Positions 1 through 5,844 of a stretch of 45,466 bases of DNA are shown here, in pieces (the stretch's first letter is position 1; every line of letters begins with the position of its first letter). The stretch is from NCBI GenBank assembly GCA_009777995.1, contig WRKT01000019.1:1-45466 (forward strand). Reading direction: 5' to 3'. The translations under genes were made by a program, and so were the position numbers. This stretch comes from Treponema sp. (GTDB lineage: Bacteria; Spirochaetota; Spirochaetia; Treponematales; Breznakiellaceae). The notes under the pieces were generated by a model that did no database searches, was not told where the DNA came from, and worked only from the letters and a program-made list of their open reading frames with translations.

Positions 1-120
1 GTATACATCTCGGTGATACAGGGTTTAAAACTTTCAGCGAACTCATAATCCGTAGGTCCTGTGTTCAAGGCCACAAGGGCCTTGGCTCTTCGGGTCAAGT
101 CACAGAAGGCCCATAGTGTT
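1..120 (+). repeat. Repeat copy R1 with tRNA-Met 3'-half, interrupted
   Basis: This stretch appears base for base identical to 3012-3131 and is cut by the left edge of the window. From 42 to 113 it holds the 3' half of a tRNA: anticodon loop CTCATAA (42-48), variable loop AGGTC, T-stem CTGTG/CACAG, and an acceptor strand ending GGCCCA. The T-loop is interrupted by 30 extra bases (69-98), which contain the inverted repeat AAGGCC-ACAAG-GGCCTT (67-83). No tRNA 5' half precedes it, so it cannot be a functional tRNA. On the minus strand an ATG at 46, inside the anticodon loop, opens an ORF that runs off the edge and matches the repeat ORFs at 2887 and 730. Confidence 0.85.
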
Positions 121-161
121 AATTCTTTACGTTGTAGGGAGTTAGAAGTGAAGATACCTCA

Positions 162-626
162 ATGGATGATTTAATAAGTCGAATAACAGAAAAACTGGAA
201 ATAATGGCAGTTCTCATGGACGAAAGGGAGTTCACAAAAGAAGAATACAGAAAGGTTTTCCCTCAAGGAACAGTAACCACTCCCATCGGAGAAGTAAAAA
301 TAGGTAAAAACCAGTTTGAAAAAATGGCAGATAAGGATAAGGGTAAGCGGAAGGGGCTTATTGGAGCAATGTGGCAGACCTTGTCCGACCCTATAATCAT
401 TATACAGGAAGAAAAAGAAGGGAGAGGAGCTTACCTTTTTATCAAATCATTTAAGAAAGATGAAAAAACAAGCATCATCGTCTCAGTAGTAGTCACTATA
501 GAAAAAAGTAAAATAGCTATCTCAACTTATAAGCGTAAAAAACAGGAGATGCTTAAAAAAATAAAAACGGCTGGCGTCATGACTTATGAAAAAAGCCACG
601 GGGCCAGCCCAACGAACGGAGTTTAA
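162..626 (+). CDS. Small protein with possible BECR-fold nuclease domain (PBECR-like)
   Basis: This encodes 154 residues with no signal peptide and no membrane segment. The pattern of a TPIGEVKIG segment near residue 41, a conserved block around IGAMWQTLSDP, a YLFIKSF strand and a late VISTYKR-like strand (seen as IAISTYKR) resembles the Barnase-EndoU-ColicinE5/D-RelE (BECR) nuclease domains found in phage and polymorphic toxin proteins. I infer a possible RNase toxin from that resemblance only; no catalytic residue can be assigned with certainty. It starts 41 bases after repeat R1 and its ribosome-binding site is weak. No antitoxin gene is adjacent. The C-terminal tail (about the last 10 residues) looks like read-through into unrelated sequence. 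It could instead be a fragment of a larger phage protein. Confidence 0.5.
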   Translation: MDDLISRITEKLEIMAVLMDEREFTKEEYRKVFPQGTVTTPIGEVKIGKNQFEKMADKDKGKRKGLIGAMWQTLSDPIIIIQEEKEGRGAYLFIKSFKKDEKTSIIVSVVVTIEKSKIAISTYKRKKQEMLKKIKTAGVMTYEKSHGASPTNGV

Positions 627-1090
627 CCCGCCATCTTCAATCTAATCTGATTACTTTTTTTTGTCAATACGAAGACTTGATGAAATCTTCACTGCCGAAC
701 CGGTCTCTCATTTCTTGTTTCTTCATGAGTCATTTAACCCTCAGTAGGGATAAAAAAACCCGGCCCTTTCGGAGCCGGATTGTGGCAGAGGAGGCTATTT
801 CGGATTTTTCGGACTGAAGTCCGCGTCCGTTGCCGCCTCCCCTAGTGGCATTGTAAATATACTTTATTTTCGACATTTTATCAAACGGAAAAAACATCAA
901 TGTATATCCCAAAAACCAGTTTTTATAGAGCCCATTATATAAAAAAGTGGTACCTAAAACTGGTTCTCTATACTCCTCAGTAGGCCAAAATACCTCAAAA
1001 TTTGCAAAAATCTCTTGCAATTCCCCTGATTCCATGGAAAAATAGGCTTGTATATCTCTCGGTGATACAGGGTTTAAAGGTTTCGGCCTA
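627..1090. other. Accessory gap with remnants
   Basis: No convincing gene lies here apart from the doubtful minus ORF 730-1095. A 20-codon minus ORF (about 665-727, beginning MKKQEMRDRF) looks like gene debris. A minus-strand terminator lies at 752-778. A perfect short inverted repeat GGACT-GA-AGTCC lies near 809-820. The right end is the body of repeat R2. Confidence 0.4.
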
Positions 1091-1095
1091 CTCAT
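730..1095 (-). CDS. Doubtful repeat-borne ORF (family copy in R2)
   Basis: This 121-codon ORF starts at an ATG that is the reverse complement of the CAT anticodon of tRNA-half copy 2. Its first 50 or so residues align with the ORF at 2887-3057; both contain LNPVSPR, then IQA, then ANFEVF, PTE, YRE and TTF. Two divergent copies keeping one reading frame suggest this part was or is coding. The C-terminal half reads through an intrinsic terminator (752-778), so the native gene probably ended earlier and the tail is composite. I recognise no family and no function. No clear ribosome-binding site is visible because the upstream bases are the antisense of the tRNA fragment. Confidence 0.3.
   Translation of the reverse strand: MSRPKPLNPVSPRDIQAYFSMESGELQEIFANFEVFWPTEEYREPVLGTTFLYNGLYKNWFLGYTLMFFPFDKMSKIKYIYNATRGGGNGRGLQSEKSEIASSATIRLRKGRVFLSLLRVK
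752..778 (-). terminator. Intrinsic terminator
   Basis: Read on the minus strand, CCGGCTC pairs with GGGCCGG around a short loop containing GAAA, and is followed by seven T residues (758-752). It lies inside ORF 730-1095, which argues against the last part of that ORF being translated. Confidence 0.65.
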
Positions 1096-1132
1096 AATCC
1101 GTAGGTCCTGTGTTCAAGTCACAGAAGGCCCA
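943..1132 (+). repeat. Repeat copy R2 with uninterrupted tRNA-Met 3'-half
   Basis: This is a diverged copy of the block at 2889-3131. Positions 1091-1132 give a clean tRNA 3' half: anticodon loop CTCATAA, variable loop AGGTC, T-arm CTGTG-TTCAAGT-CACAG and acceptor AAGGCCC plus discriminator A. The 30-base T-loop insertion present in R1 and R3 is absent here. The bases before the anticodon loop do not form a proper anticodon stem or D-arm, and no CCA is encoded. The copy begins inside the preceding minus ORF and runs to within four bases of the next gene. Confidence 0.8.
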
Positions 1133-1136
1133 AATA

Positions 1137-1325
1137 ATGAATTTTGACGTGGAATTTGAACAAGAAGACGATGGACGCTGGATAGCTGAAATACCAGAAA
1201 TCCCTGGAGCCCTTGCCTATGGAGTCACCCCGTTACAAGCAGGGGCAAGAGTACGGGCTTTGGCTTTGAGTGTTTTAGCAGATCGACTGGAGAATGCAGA
1301 CTCTGGCTTTCTAATAAAGAGTTAA
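1137..1325 (+). CDS. Solo HicB-like antitoxin domain protein
   Basis: This encodes 62 residues starting at the ATG four bases after the tRNA-half of R2; an upstream in-frame start at 1110 lies inside the repeat and was not used. The opening MNFDVEFEQEDDGRW, then IPEIPGALAYG and then a helix rich in A, L and R, is the partially degraded RNase H-like fold of the HicB (UPF0150) family, which binds and neutralises HicA. The C-terminal DNA-binding part of long HicBs is missing, as in short solo members. No HicA-like ORF is next to it. The first 14 codons recur, one silent change apart, as a fragment at 3631. Confidence 0.7.
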   Translation: MNFDVEFEQEDDGRWIAEIPEIPGALAYGVTPLQAGARVRALALSVLADRLENADSGFLIKS

Positions 1326-1336
1326 TATTCAGCATT

Positions 1337-2092
1337 TTATTTCTTCTGCTTTTTAATCTCCTGTAAATCAGGTAAAACCATTCCCGCAGGCAATTTTAAA
1401 TTTACCAAATCTTTGGTTGTAATAGCAATTGCAATGTCTCTTATATTTCCAATTTCCAGTTTGATTGGATCGGTACTATCAACAAGCAACCCCAGTTTAT
1501 CTCCATTCTCATCAATTTTTATAGTATGACTATCCAATAAGGCCACCGCCATCCTTAATTCACTTTGCCATGCATAACCTTTTCCTTTCCAGAAGATGCC
1601 AAAATCTCCAAAATCTTTTGATATATCATAATATGAAACTTCTTTCATATCAAAATTGACATTATCTCCAAATCTGTTAAACAACCCTTGTACCACTCTT
1701 TGCGTAAATTCTTTGCCATTACGAATTATCACTGCTGTGTCACCGAAATTCTTGATTCTTTCATCTGGACGTTCGAATTCCTTTTTGCTTGCGTTATATG
1801 TTAGACAATACATACAATAGATTTTAAAGAACTGTAAGTCTTCATCAATGTACCAAAAATTTTGAACAATATCTTTCTCTTCTTGTGAAAAAGCGTTATT
1901 AAAAAAGGAATCCCCTATTTTTGGATTAATATTCCTTAGCATGCCCTCATTAATATCACCTCTAAATGAGTTGTCCATTATTCTAAAATCATAAATTGAA
2001 CGCATGAAAACAGAACCATCTAAAAGTTTTTCTGCCCATTGCTTTTCCAAAATTTTTACAGGTAAGCAGAACCTAGTATCTTGTGTCAACAT
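1337..2092 (-). CDS. Hypothetical accessory protein, 251 residues
   Basis: I do not recognise a named domain. It is a soluble protein with no signal peptide. The N-terminus contains an FMRSIYDFR segment followed by FRGDINEGM, resembling a widespread group of uncharacterised accessory proteins with a charged RGD-x-x-EG motif; that resemblance is from memory. A later YAWQSELRMAV segment is also typical of that group. It starts 8 bases after the stop of the NYN-domain gene and is probably co-transcribed from the promoter at 2836-2865. Its position among repeats and toxin-antitoxin genes suggests an accessory or defence-related role, which is inference. Confidence 0.6.
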   Translation of the reverse strand: MLTQDTRFCLPVKILEKQWAEKLLDGSVFMRSIYDFRIMDNSFRGDINEGMLRNINPKIGDSFFNNAFSQEEKDIVQNFWYIDEDLQFFKIYCMYCLTYNASKKEFERPDERIKNFGDTAVIIRNGKEFTQRVVQGLFNRFGDNVNFDMKEVSYYDISKDFGDFGIFWKGKGYAWQSELRMAVALLDSHTIKIDENGDKLGLLVDSTDPIKLEIGNIRDIAIAITTKDLVNLKLPAGMVLPDLQEIKKQKK

Positions 2093-2100
2093 TTAGAGTA

Positions 2101-2730
2101 CTATCCTTGCGATTTAGGCAACCACCCTGCAGGAGCATTAATAACTTTGCCATTGTAGGTAACTTGCTCCGGTAGAAGTGATTTTTTTAGGTCTTTCGTC
2201 TGAATTTTCTTGAAAAAATCAGCATTTCGTTTAAGGTGCATAGCAGACTGTCCTTTTGGAACGATTATACCAATTTTCTTGTCGGGGCAGAGCTGTTTTA
2301 ATTTTGTAGTTATCGGGGCAAGGTCACTGTCGCCTGACAGAATAAGGGCAGTATCAAACAAACCTGCTACTGCATCAGCTAGTAAGGTAATGGCTATGTT
2401 AATATCGGTCTTTTTTTCCTCATGTGACAGATAACGGCTTAGGCATTTGGGGCATTTACGTTCACGAACTGAAAACTTACCTAAAATATCCTTTACCCCT
2501 ACGGTGCGTAGTGCATGAATGTACAAAAGGTGATTTTTTGCGCGTTCAGGTATCCAAGTTGTAAGAGCAGAAAAGTAATATACGGTCTGAATTTCCTCTT
2601 TTTTGGGATTGATCAGGCGTTTAGAAAGTTCCAATAGATCGAGCCATCGGCAATCAGGGTGAGTGTGCTGTAAGGTGCTATGATAGAGGTTAAAGCCGTC
2701 AATATAAACATTAACCTTTGCCTTTGTCAT
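2101..2730 (-). CDS. NYN domain protein (LabA/DUF88-like, PIN-fold RNase candidate)
   Basis: This encodes 209 residues from the ATG at 2730, preceded by CAGGAG at a good distance. A longer frame opening with TTG at 2865 was rejected because that TTG lies in the -35 box of the promoter. The sequence begins with a strand ending VYIDGFNLYH, the typical first acidic motif of NYN/LabA proteins. It continues with KKTDINIAITLLADA (second acidic motif) and LILSGDSDLAPI (third acidic motif), so the acidic residues of a metal-dependent PIN-like nuclease are all present. A CPKC pair with a second Cys nearby may bind zinc. Family knowledge suggests RNA cleavage; the target is unknown. Confidence 0.85.
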   Translation of the reverse strand: MTKAKVNVYIDGFNLYHSTLQHTHPDCRWLDLLELSKRLINPKKEEIQTVYYFSALTTWIPERAKNHLLYIHALRTVGVKDILGKFSVRERKCPKCLSRYLSHEEKKTDINIAITLLADAVAGLFDTALILSGDSDLAPITTKLKQLCPDKKIGIIVPKGQSAMHLKRNADFFKKIQTKDLKKSLLPEQVTYNGKVINAPAGWLPKSQG

Positions 2731-2772
2731 GCGGACGGCTCCTGATAACCCTACACTGCTTGAGGCTAGGGC

Positions 2773-2800
2773 AAAAAAAATGCCGAACACACTGTTCGGC
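2773..2800 (-). terminator. Intrinsic terminator in the NYN gene leader
   Basis: On the minus strand GCCGAACA and TGTTCGGC form a perfect 8-bp stem with a 3-base loop (2800-2782), followed by one A and then eight T residues (2780-2773). It lies between the promoter at 2836-2865 and the NYN start at 2730. It would therefore end most transcripts after about 57 bases unless anti-termination occurs. Confidence 0.75.
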
Positions 2801-2829
2801 GGGGCAAGCATCAATAGTGCTTGCGGGTA
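2773..2829 (-). ncRNA. Predicted short leader RNA with two hairpins
   Basis: A transcript starting about 2829 would fold a first hairpin GCAAGCA/TGCTTGC (2824-2804, 7-bp stem, 7-base loop). The terminator hairpin (2800-2782) follows directly. The product would be a roughly 57-base structured RNA, either an attenuated leader of the NYN operon or an independent small RNA. Only the structure and signals are seen; no function is known. Confidence 0.45.
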
Positions 2830-2835
2830 CACCTT

Positions 2836-2865
2836 ATTATACGGCAAAATTTTTCTGGAAGTCAA
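2836..2865 (-). promoter_or_regulatory. Sigma70-type promoter for the NYN operon
   Basis: On the minus strand TTGACT (2865-2860), 18 bases, then TATAAT (2841-2836). This is close to consensus and directs transcription towards the leader hairpins and the NYN gene. Confidence 0.7.
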
Positions 2866-2886
2866 GCGTTTATTTAAGTCTATAAG

Positions 2887-3057
2887 TCAAAAAAAGTGGT
2901 ATATAAATGTGGTACATAGAAATAGTTCTCTATAATCCTCAGTAGGCCGAAATACCTCAAAATTTGCCAAAATCTCTTGAAACTCCACTGGTTCCATGGT
3001 AAAACTGGCTTGTATACATCTCGGTGATACAGGGTTTAAAACTTTCAGCGAACTCAT
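2887..3057 (-). CDS. Doubtful repeat-borne ORF (family copy in R3)
   Basis: This is a 56-codon ORF whose ATG is the reverse complement of the anticodon CAT of tRNA-half copy 3. It aligns in frame with the start of the ORF at 730-1095 (shared LNPVSPR, IQA, ANFEVF, PTE, YRE, TTF) and ends early at a TGA after a small insertion relative to R2. Substitutions between the two copies mostly keep residue type, which hints at a once-selected reading frame. The R1 copy opens identically at 46 and leaves the window. Function is unknown, and it may be a decayed gene end that moves with the repeat. Confidence 0.3.
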   Translation of the reverse strand: MSSLKVLNPVSPRCIQASFTMEPVEFQEILANFEVFRPTEDYRELFLCTTFIYHFF

Positions 3058-3131
3058 AATCCGTAGGTCCTGTGTTCAAGGCCACAAGGGCCTTGGCTCT
3101 TCGGGTCAAGTCACAGAAGGCCCATAGTGTT
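2889..3131 (+). repeat. Repeat copy R3 with tRNA-Met 3'-half, interrupted
   Basis: Positions 3012-3131 match 1-120 exactly, and the upstream part (2889-3011) is related to 943-1053 with small insertions and substitutions. The tRNA 3' half spans 3053-3124 and carries the same 30-base insertion in the T-loop (3080-3109) with the hairpin AAGGCC-ACAAG-GGCCTT. R1 and R3 are direct repeats bracketing about 3 kb of accessory genes, as attachment-site duplications or recombination substrates would. Confidence 0.85.
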
Positions 3132-3167
3132 GGTTTTTTTTATATTCAAGTAAAATCAAAATACCTA

Positions 3168-3209
3168 TTGACACGTAATGCGTATTATGCGTATAATAAA
3201 ACGTAATTT
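3168..3209 (+). promoter_or_regulatory. hicB promoter with operator-like dyad, near-leaderless
   Basis: TTGACA (3168-3173), an 18-base spacer and TATAAT (3192-3197) form a consensus promoter. An imperfect dyad ATTAT-GCGT-ATAAT (about 3184-3197) overlaps the -10 box, a fitting place for autorepression by HicB. The predicted start is about 3204, leaving only about six bases before the ATG at 3210 and no Shine-Dalgarno sequence. Confidence 0.7.
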
Positions 3210-3614
3210 ATGCAACTTACATATCCTGCAATTTTCTATAAAGGTGAAGGCGGCTATGCCGTGGAAGTTCCCGATCTCCCCGGTTGTACTAGCGGAGGTG
3301 CTTCCCTTGCTGAAGCTATCATAATGGGAACTGATGCTGCTTCAGGATGGATACTCACCGAACTTGAAGATGGGAAACCGGCTCCTAAATCAAGTCTGAT
3401 AGAGGACATTCGCCCTGAAGCCGGTGGTTTTGTCAGCATGCTGGTACTAGACATGGATGCTTACGCAGAGAAGTATGGTAATAAAGCTGTACGAAAAAAC
3501 CTGACTATCCCTGCATGGCTTAATACTTTTGCTGAAGAAAAACACATCAATTTCTCTCAAGTTCTACAAGATTCTCTTATTGCATTGTACCGGAAAGAAA
3601 TTAGAGCTTCTTAA
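3210..3614 (+). CDS. hicB: HicB family antitoxin, full length
   Basis: This encodes 134 residues. The N-terminal half has the HicB fold signature: an opening strand, then GGYAVEVPDLPGCTSGG followed by a helix with SLAEAI. The C-terminal part (about residues 95-134), containing NLTIPAWLNTFAEEK and NFSQVLQDSL, is a ribbon-helix-helix-type DNA-binding domain as in long HicB proteins. HicB normally binds the HicA mRNA interferase and represses the hicAB operon. Here the promoter leads straight into hicB, repeat R3 lies upstream, and no HicA-like ORF of 55-90 residues is seen on either side, so the toxin appears to be lost. The -10 box with an overlapping dyad supports autoregulation. Confidence 0.88.
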   Translation: MQLTYPAIFYKGEGGYAVEVPDLPGCTSGGASLAEAIIMGTDAASGWILTELEDGKPAPKSSLIEDIRPEAGGFVSMLVLDMDAYAEKYGNKAVRKNLTIPAWLNTFAEEKHINFSQVLQDSLIALYRKEIRAS

Positions 3615-3630
3615 TTTAGAAAATGATAAA

Positions 3631-3671
3631 TGAATTTTGACGTAGAATTTGAACAAGAAGACGATGGACGC
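3631..3671 (+). pseudogene. 5' fragment of a HicB-like gene
   Basis: About 41 bases starting at an ATG repeat the first 14 codons of the gene at 1137 (one silent change), then diverge abruptly. The piece is a duplicated gene start left 16 bases after the stop of hicB. Confidence 0.75.
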
Positions 3672-3749
3672 CTCCACATAAGCAGAACTAGGCTATTTCC
3701 AAGTTGGTTATGGATATAGCCTAAAAATAAGCCATTCCCATAAAAAAGC
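3672..3749 (+). pseudogene. Possible 3' remnant of an outer-membrane protein gene
   Basis: In one frame this reads AELGYFQVGYGYSLKI, the alternating aromatic pattern of a terminal beta-barrel strand, but with no start and no fitting stop. An inverted repeat TAGGCTAT/ATAGCCTA brackets part of it (about 3689-3723). It looks like debris joined to the hicB fragment. Confidence 0.25.
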
Positions 3750-4175
3750 TCAGAATGCCCCCCCGAATTGCTGTTTTCGCAGTTCTGCTTTTGATAATAT
3801 TTCTTTTACTCTGTTCTGTAAGACTGTCATATTGCAGGGCTTGGTAATGTAATCGAATATCCCCAGTTCGTATGCCTTTTCTATTGTACTCTCATCGTCC
3901 AGTGATGAATAAAAGATTATTGGGGTAAATTCTAACTCGGCTATATTTTGGATATTTTCATACACAACCCAACCGTCCATTTCAGGCATCATAATATCGA
4001 GCAGAATTAGGTCGGGAATGATTTGCTTCTTATTTAGAAATTCCAATGCATCTTTTCCGGATTTTACCATAAAAACTTCATATTCATCTTTAAGTGCTGT
4101 TTTAGTGATATGAAGATGTACCTGATCATCATCAACCAAAAGTATATTTTTTCTGGAACTAATGTCTCCAACCAC
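3750..4175 (-). CDS. Single-domain response regulator (receiver only)
   Basis: This encodes 141 residues starting with GTG at 4175, preceded by GGGAG seven bases upstream. It is a lone CheY-like receiver domain: acidic cluster D15-D17, phosphoacceptor D60 in LILLDIMMPEMDG, conserved S90 and K112 (YITKP). There is no output domain, so it must act by protein contact, as in a phosphorelay or as a CheY-type regulator. No histidine kinase is beside it; the nearest is at 5876. The upstream promoter is TTGACA-17-TACGAT (4257-4229 on the minus strand), giving a leader of roughly 47 bases. Confidence 0.9.
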   Translation of the reverse strand: MVGDISSRKNILLVDDDQVHLHITKTALKDEYEVFMVKSGKDALEFLNKKQIIPDLILLDIMMPEMDGWVVYENIQNIAELEFTPIIFYSSLDDESTIEKAYELGIFDYITKPCNMTVLQNRVKEILSKAELRKQQFGGAF

Positions 4176-4228
4176 TTTGCTACTCCCGGCTTCGGTTTTT
4201 ACAGTATGAAAACAAAATCATGCACGGC

Positions 4229-4257
4229 ATCGTACTATGGAAATTGCATTCTGTCAA
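4229..4257 (-). promoter_or_regulatory. Promoter for the receiver-only regulator
   Basis: On the minus strand TTGACA (4257-4252), 17 bases, TACGAT (4234-4229). The -35 box is perfect and the -10 box matches 4 of 6. Confidence 0.5.
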
Positions 4258-4326
4258 TATATTTTTTATAGGGCCTTTAGCTTGATAAATGATGTTTTTT
4301 GTGTTATTTTTATAATGGGTTATTCT

Positions 4327-5154
4327 ATGCTTTTCAAATATCTGGGCACAGCCGCTGCCGAAGGTTTTCCTGCGCTTTTCTGTAATTGTGATGCCTGTAA
4401 GCGGGCTTTGAATGCCGGGGGCAGGAATATCAGGGGGCGAAGTGCCGCTCTGCTTGATGGGCATATATTGATAGATTTCCCTGCCGATATGCTTGCCTAT
4501 AAAATCCGATACAATCTCGATTTAATTAATATAAAATATATTCTCTTTACACATTCACATATCGACCATCTTGCAGCCAATGAACTGTGTTATTATCATC
4601 ATTGGTATTCAAATCGTGATACTTCCGGTTCCGGTATAACGATTTTTGGAAATGCAAAAGTGCTGCAGCTCATTCAAGATGCCTATAAATTTGACACAGG
4701 CAGTATGAACGACAGTATAACATTATGTCAAATTGAGCTGTTTAAGAAAATCGAACTTGGTGAAATAATATTCACTCCCCTTGCGGCAAAGCATGACAGC
4801 AAGGAAGAATGTGCAATTTACCTGATTGAAACCAATGAATCAAAGCTCCTTTATGCTAACGATTCAGGCCCCTTGCCGGATACCACTTACAATTTCTTAA
4901 AAGGAACACGGCTAGATTTTGTAAGTCTCGATTGTACATGCGGGAAGATATCGGCGGATGGCGGCCACATGGGCTTTCCCGAAAACCTCCTAACAAAAAA
5001 CAGGTTAATCGAGCAAGGCTCAGCAGATAATACTACTACTTTTATCTCACATCATTTCTCTCATAATGGTTTAGTTACTTATGATGATTTCTCCGGTTTG
5101 GCAGCAGGGAGCGGGTTTATTTCATCCTGGGATGGTATGGAGTTGGTTTTATGA
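4327..5154 (+). CDS. PhnP-type metallo-beta-lactamase-fold phosphodiesterase
   Basis: This encodes 275 residues from the ATG at 4327; longer in-frame starts lie in or before a TATAAT box at 4311-4316. Early in the protein FCNCDACKRA gives a C-x-C-x2-C cluster (about residues 19-24) like the structural zinc site of PhnP. THSHIDH (H76, H78, D80, H81) is the metallo-beta-lactamase metal motif, and later HD, ND, DGGH and SHHFSHNG segments supply further ligands. PhnP hydrolyses 5-phosphoribosyl 1,2-cyclic phosphate. No phosphonate-degradation genes are nearby, so the substrate here may be another cyclic phosphodiester. It faces away from the receiver-only gene, and its stop overlaps the end of the convergent membrane-protein gene by a few bases. 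Confidence 0.85.
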   Translation: MLFKYLGTAAAEGFPALFCNCDACKRALNAGGRNIRGRSAALLDGHILIDFPADMLAYKIRYNLDLINIKYILFTHSHIDHLAANELCYYHHWYSNRDTSGSGITIFGNAKVLQLIQDAYKFDTGSMNDSITLCQIELFKKIELGEIIFTPLAAKHDSKEECAIYLIETNESKLLYANDSGPLPDTTYNFLKGTRLDFVSLDCTCGKISADGGHMGFPENLLTKNRLIEQGSADNTTTFISHHFSHNGLVTYDDFSGLAAGSGFISSWDGMELVL

Positions 5155-5829
5155 TGAGCGCCCCGCAGGGCCCCACTGAAAGGTCCCGAACCACTTCCTG
5201 TACAGCAGCGAAATGCCGTATCCGCCGAAGATCACGAAGAACCTATCCACGATGTTTATCGGGATGCGCGAAAGAATGGCCGATGCGAGAATAGGTACAT
5301 TGTTCCGCAGAAGCCCAAGTTTGAAAATATCCTCGGGGAAATGGGGCCTCGGCGTTGTTAAGCTTGTCAGGGTAAAGTCGATAAGCCCCCCGGTAAAACT
5401 AACCACGATGCAGACGAGGGCCACCAGGGTCAGAAGCAGGGGAGTAATGCCAATGAACGAAGATACCGCGGGGCTCCTAAGAAAGGCCGCCTCCCTTGCC
5501 CCAAGCCATTTTTTATGGAAAAAGCAAATCGTCAAAACCTCTGCAGCAATGCAAAGAGTAAAAACTGCGCTTGCACCCGCAAGCTCTATTTGCCCAAGAA
5601 TAAAATGATACCTAAAAAAGGTAGTCGCAAGACCCAGCACGAAACCCGTGAAAAGGCCCGGTAGAAGACCGAGGGAAAAGCAAATAGCCGCCGTGAAAAC
5701 TGTATCCAGGTATAATGGAAGCCCGGCCGTTTGAAATATAATATAACTTAGCAGCCAGTTCCCCATAGCCGATGCTATACAGAAAATCAGTATAATCGGG
5801 AACGCAGGCCTCTTTTCATTAATTTGCAT
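5149..5829 (-). CDS. Membrane protein, possibly an ECF-transporter S-component-like protein
   Basis: This encodes 226 residues with about six hydrophobic segments: about 10-30, 38-56, 58-75, 83-104, 123-147 and 178-206. The arrangement, with LPLYLDTVFTAA near residue 36, a glycine-rich GLLPGLFTGFVLG segment and IVDRFFVIFGGYGI near the C-terminus, resembles the substrate-binding S components of ECF vitamin transporters or related five-to-six-helix sensor modules. No ATPase or T component is encoded beside it. A good promoter, TTGACA-16-TAGAAT (5872-5845), leaves a leader of only about nine bases without a Shine-Dalgarno sequence. The substrate cannot be inferred. Confidence 0.6.
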   Translation of the reverse strand: MQINEKRPAFPIILIFCIASAMGNWLLSYIIFQTAGLPLYLDTVFTAAICFSLGLLPGLFTGFVLGLATTFFRYHFILGQIELAGASAVFTLCIAAEVLTICFFHKKWLGAREAAFLRSPAVSSFIGITPLLLTLVALVCIVVSFTGGLIDFTLTSLTTPRPHFPEDIFKLGLLRNNVPILASAILSRIPINIVDRFFVIFGGYGISLLYRKWFGTFQWGPAGRSS

Positions 5830-5844
5830 AAAATCTTATTGTAA

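Noticed and set aside
42..113. Intact tRNA-Met gene
   Set aside because: The acceptor 5' strand and D-arm are missing, the anticodon stem is mismatched and the T-loop is interrupted; copies 2 and 3 also lack a 5' half.
705..727. Fourth copy of the regulon motif (minus strand TAAATGACTCATGA)
   Set aside because: It lacks CGTGCGT and any -10 box at the right distance; the partial match is likely chance.
730..1095. Full 121-residue gene
   Set aside because: Only the first 50 or so residues are shared with the other repeat copy. The rest crosses an intrinsic terminator, so it is listed only as doubtful.
2101..2865. Longer NYN protein starting with TTG at 2865
   Set aside because: That TTG is part of the -35 box, and the extra 45 codons run through the leader hairpins and terminator. 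The ATG at 2730 has a CAGGAG site.
1..3131. Integron gene-cassette array with attC sites (treponemal integrons carry toxin-antitoxin cassettes)
   Set aside because: The repeats hold a tRNA 3' half and a conserved minus ORF, not the R''-L''-L'-R' arms of attC. The junctions read GTTAATT and GTTGGTT, which do not fit GTTRRRY, and no integrase is present.
4282..4316. Complete sigma70 promoter for the PhnP-type gene
   Set aside because: TTGATA and TATAAT are 23 bases apart, too far for normal use; only the -10 box is plausible.
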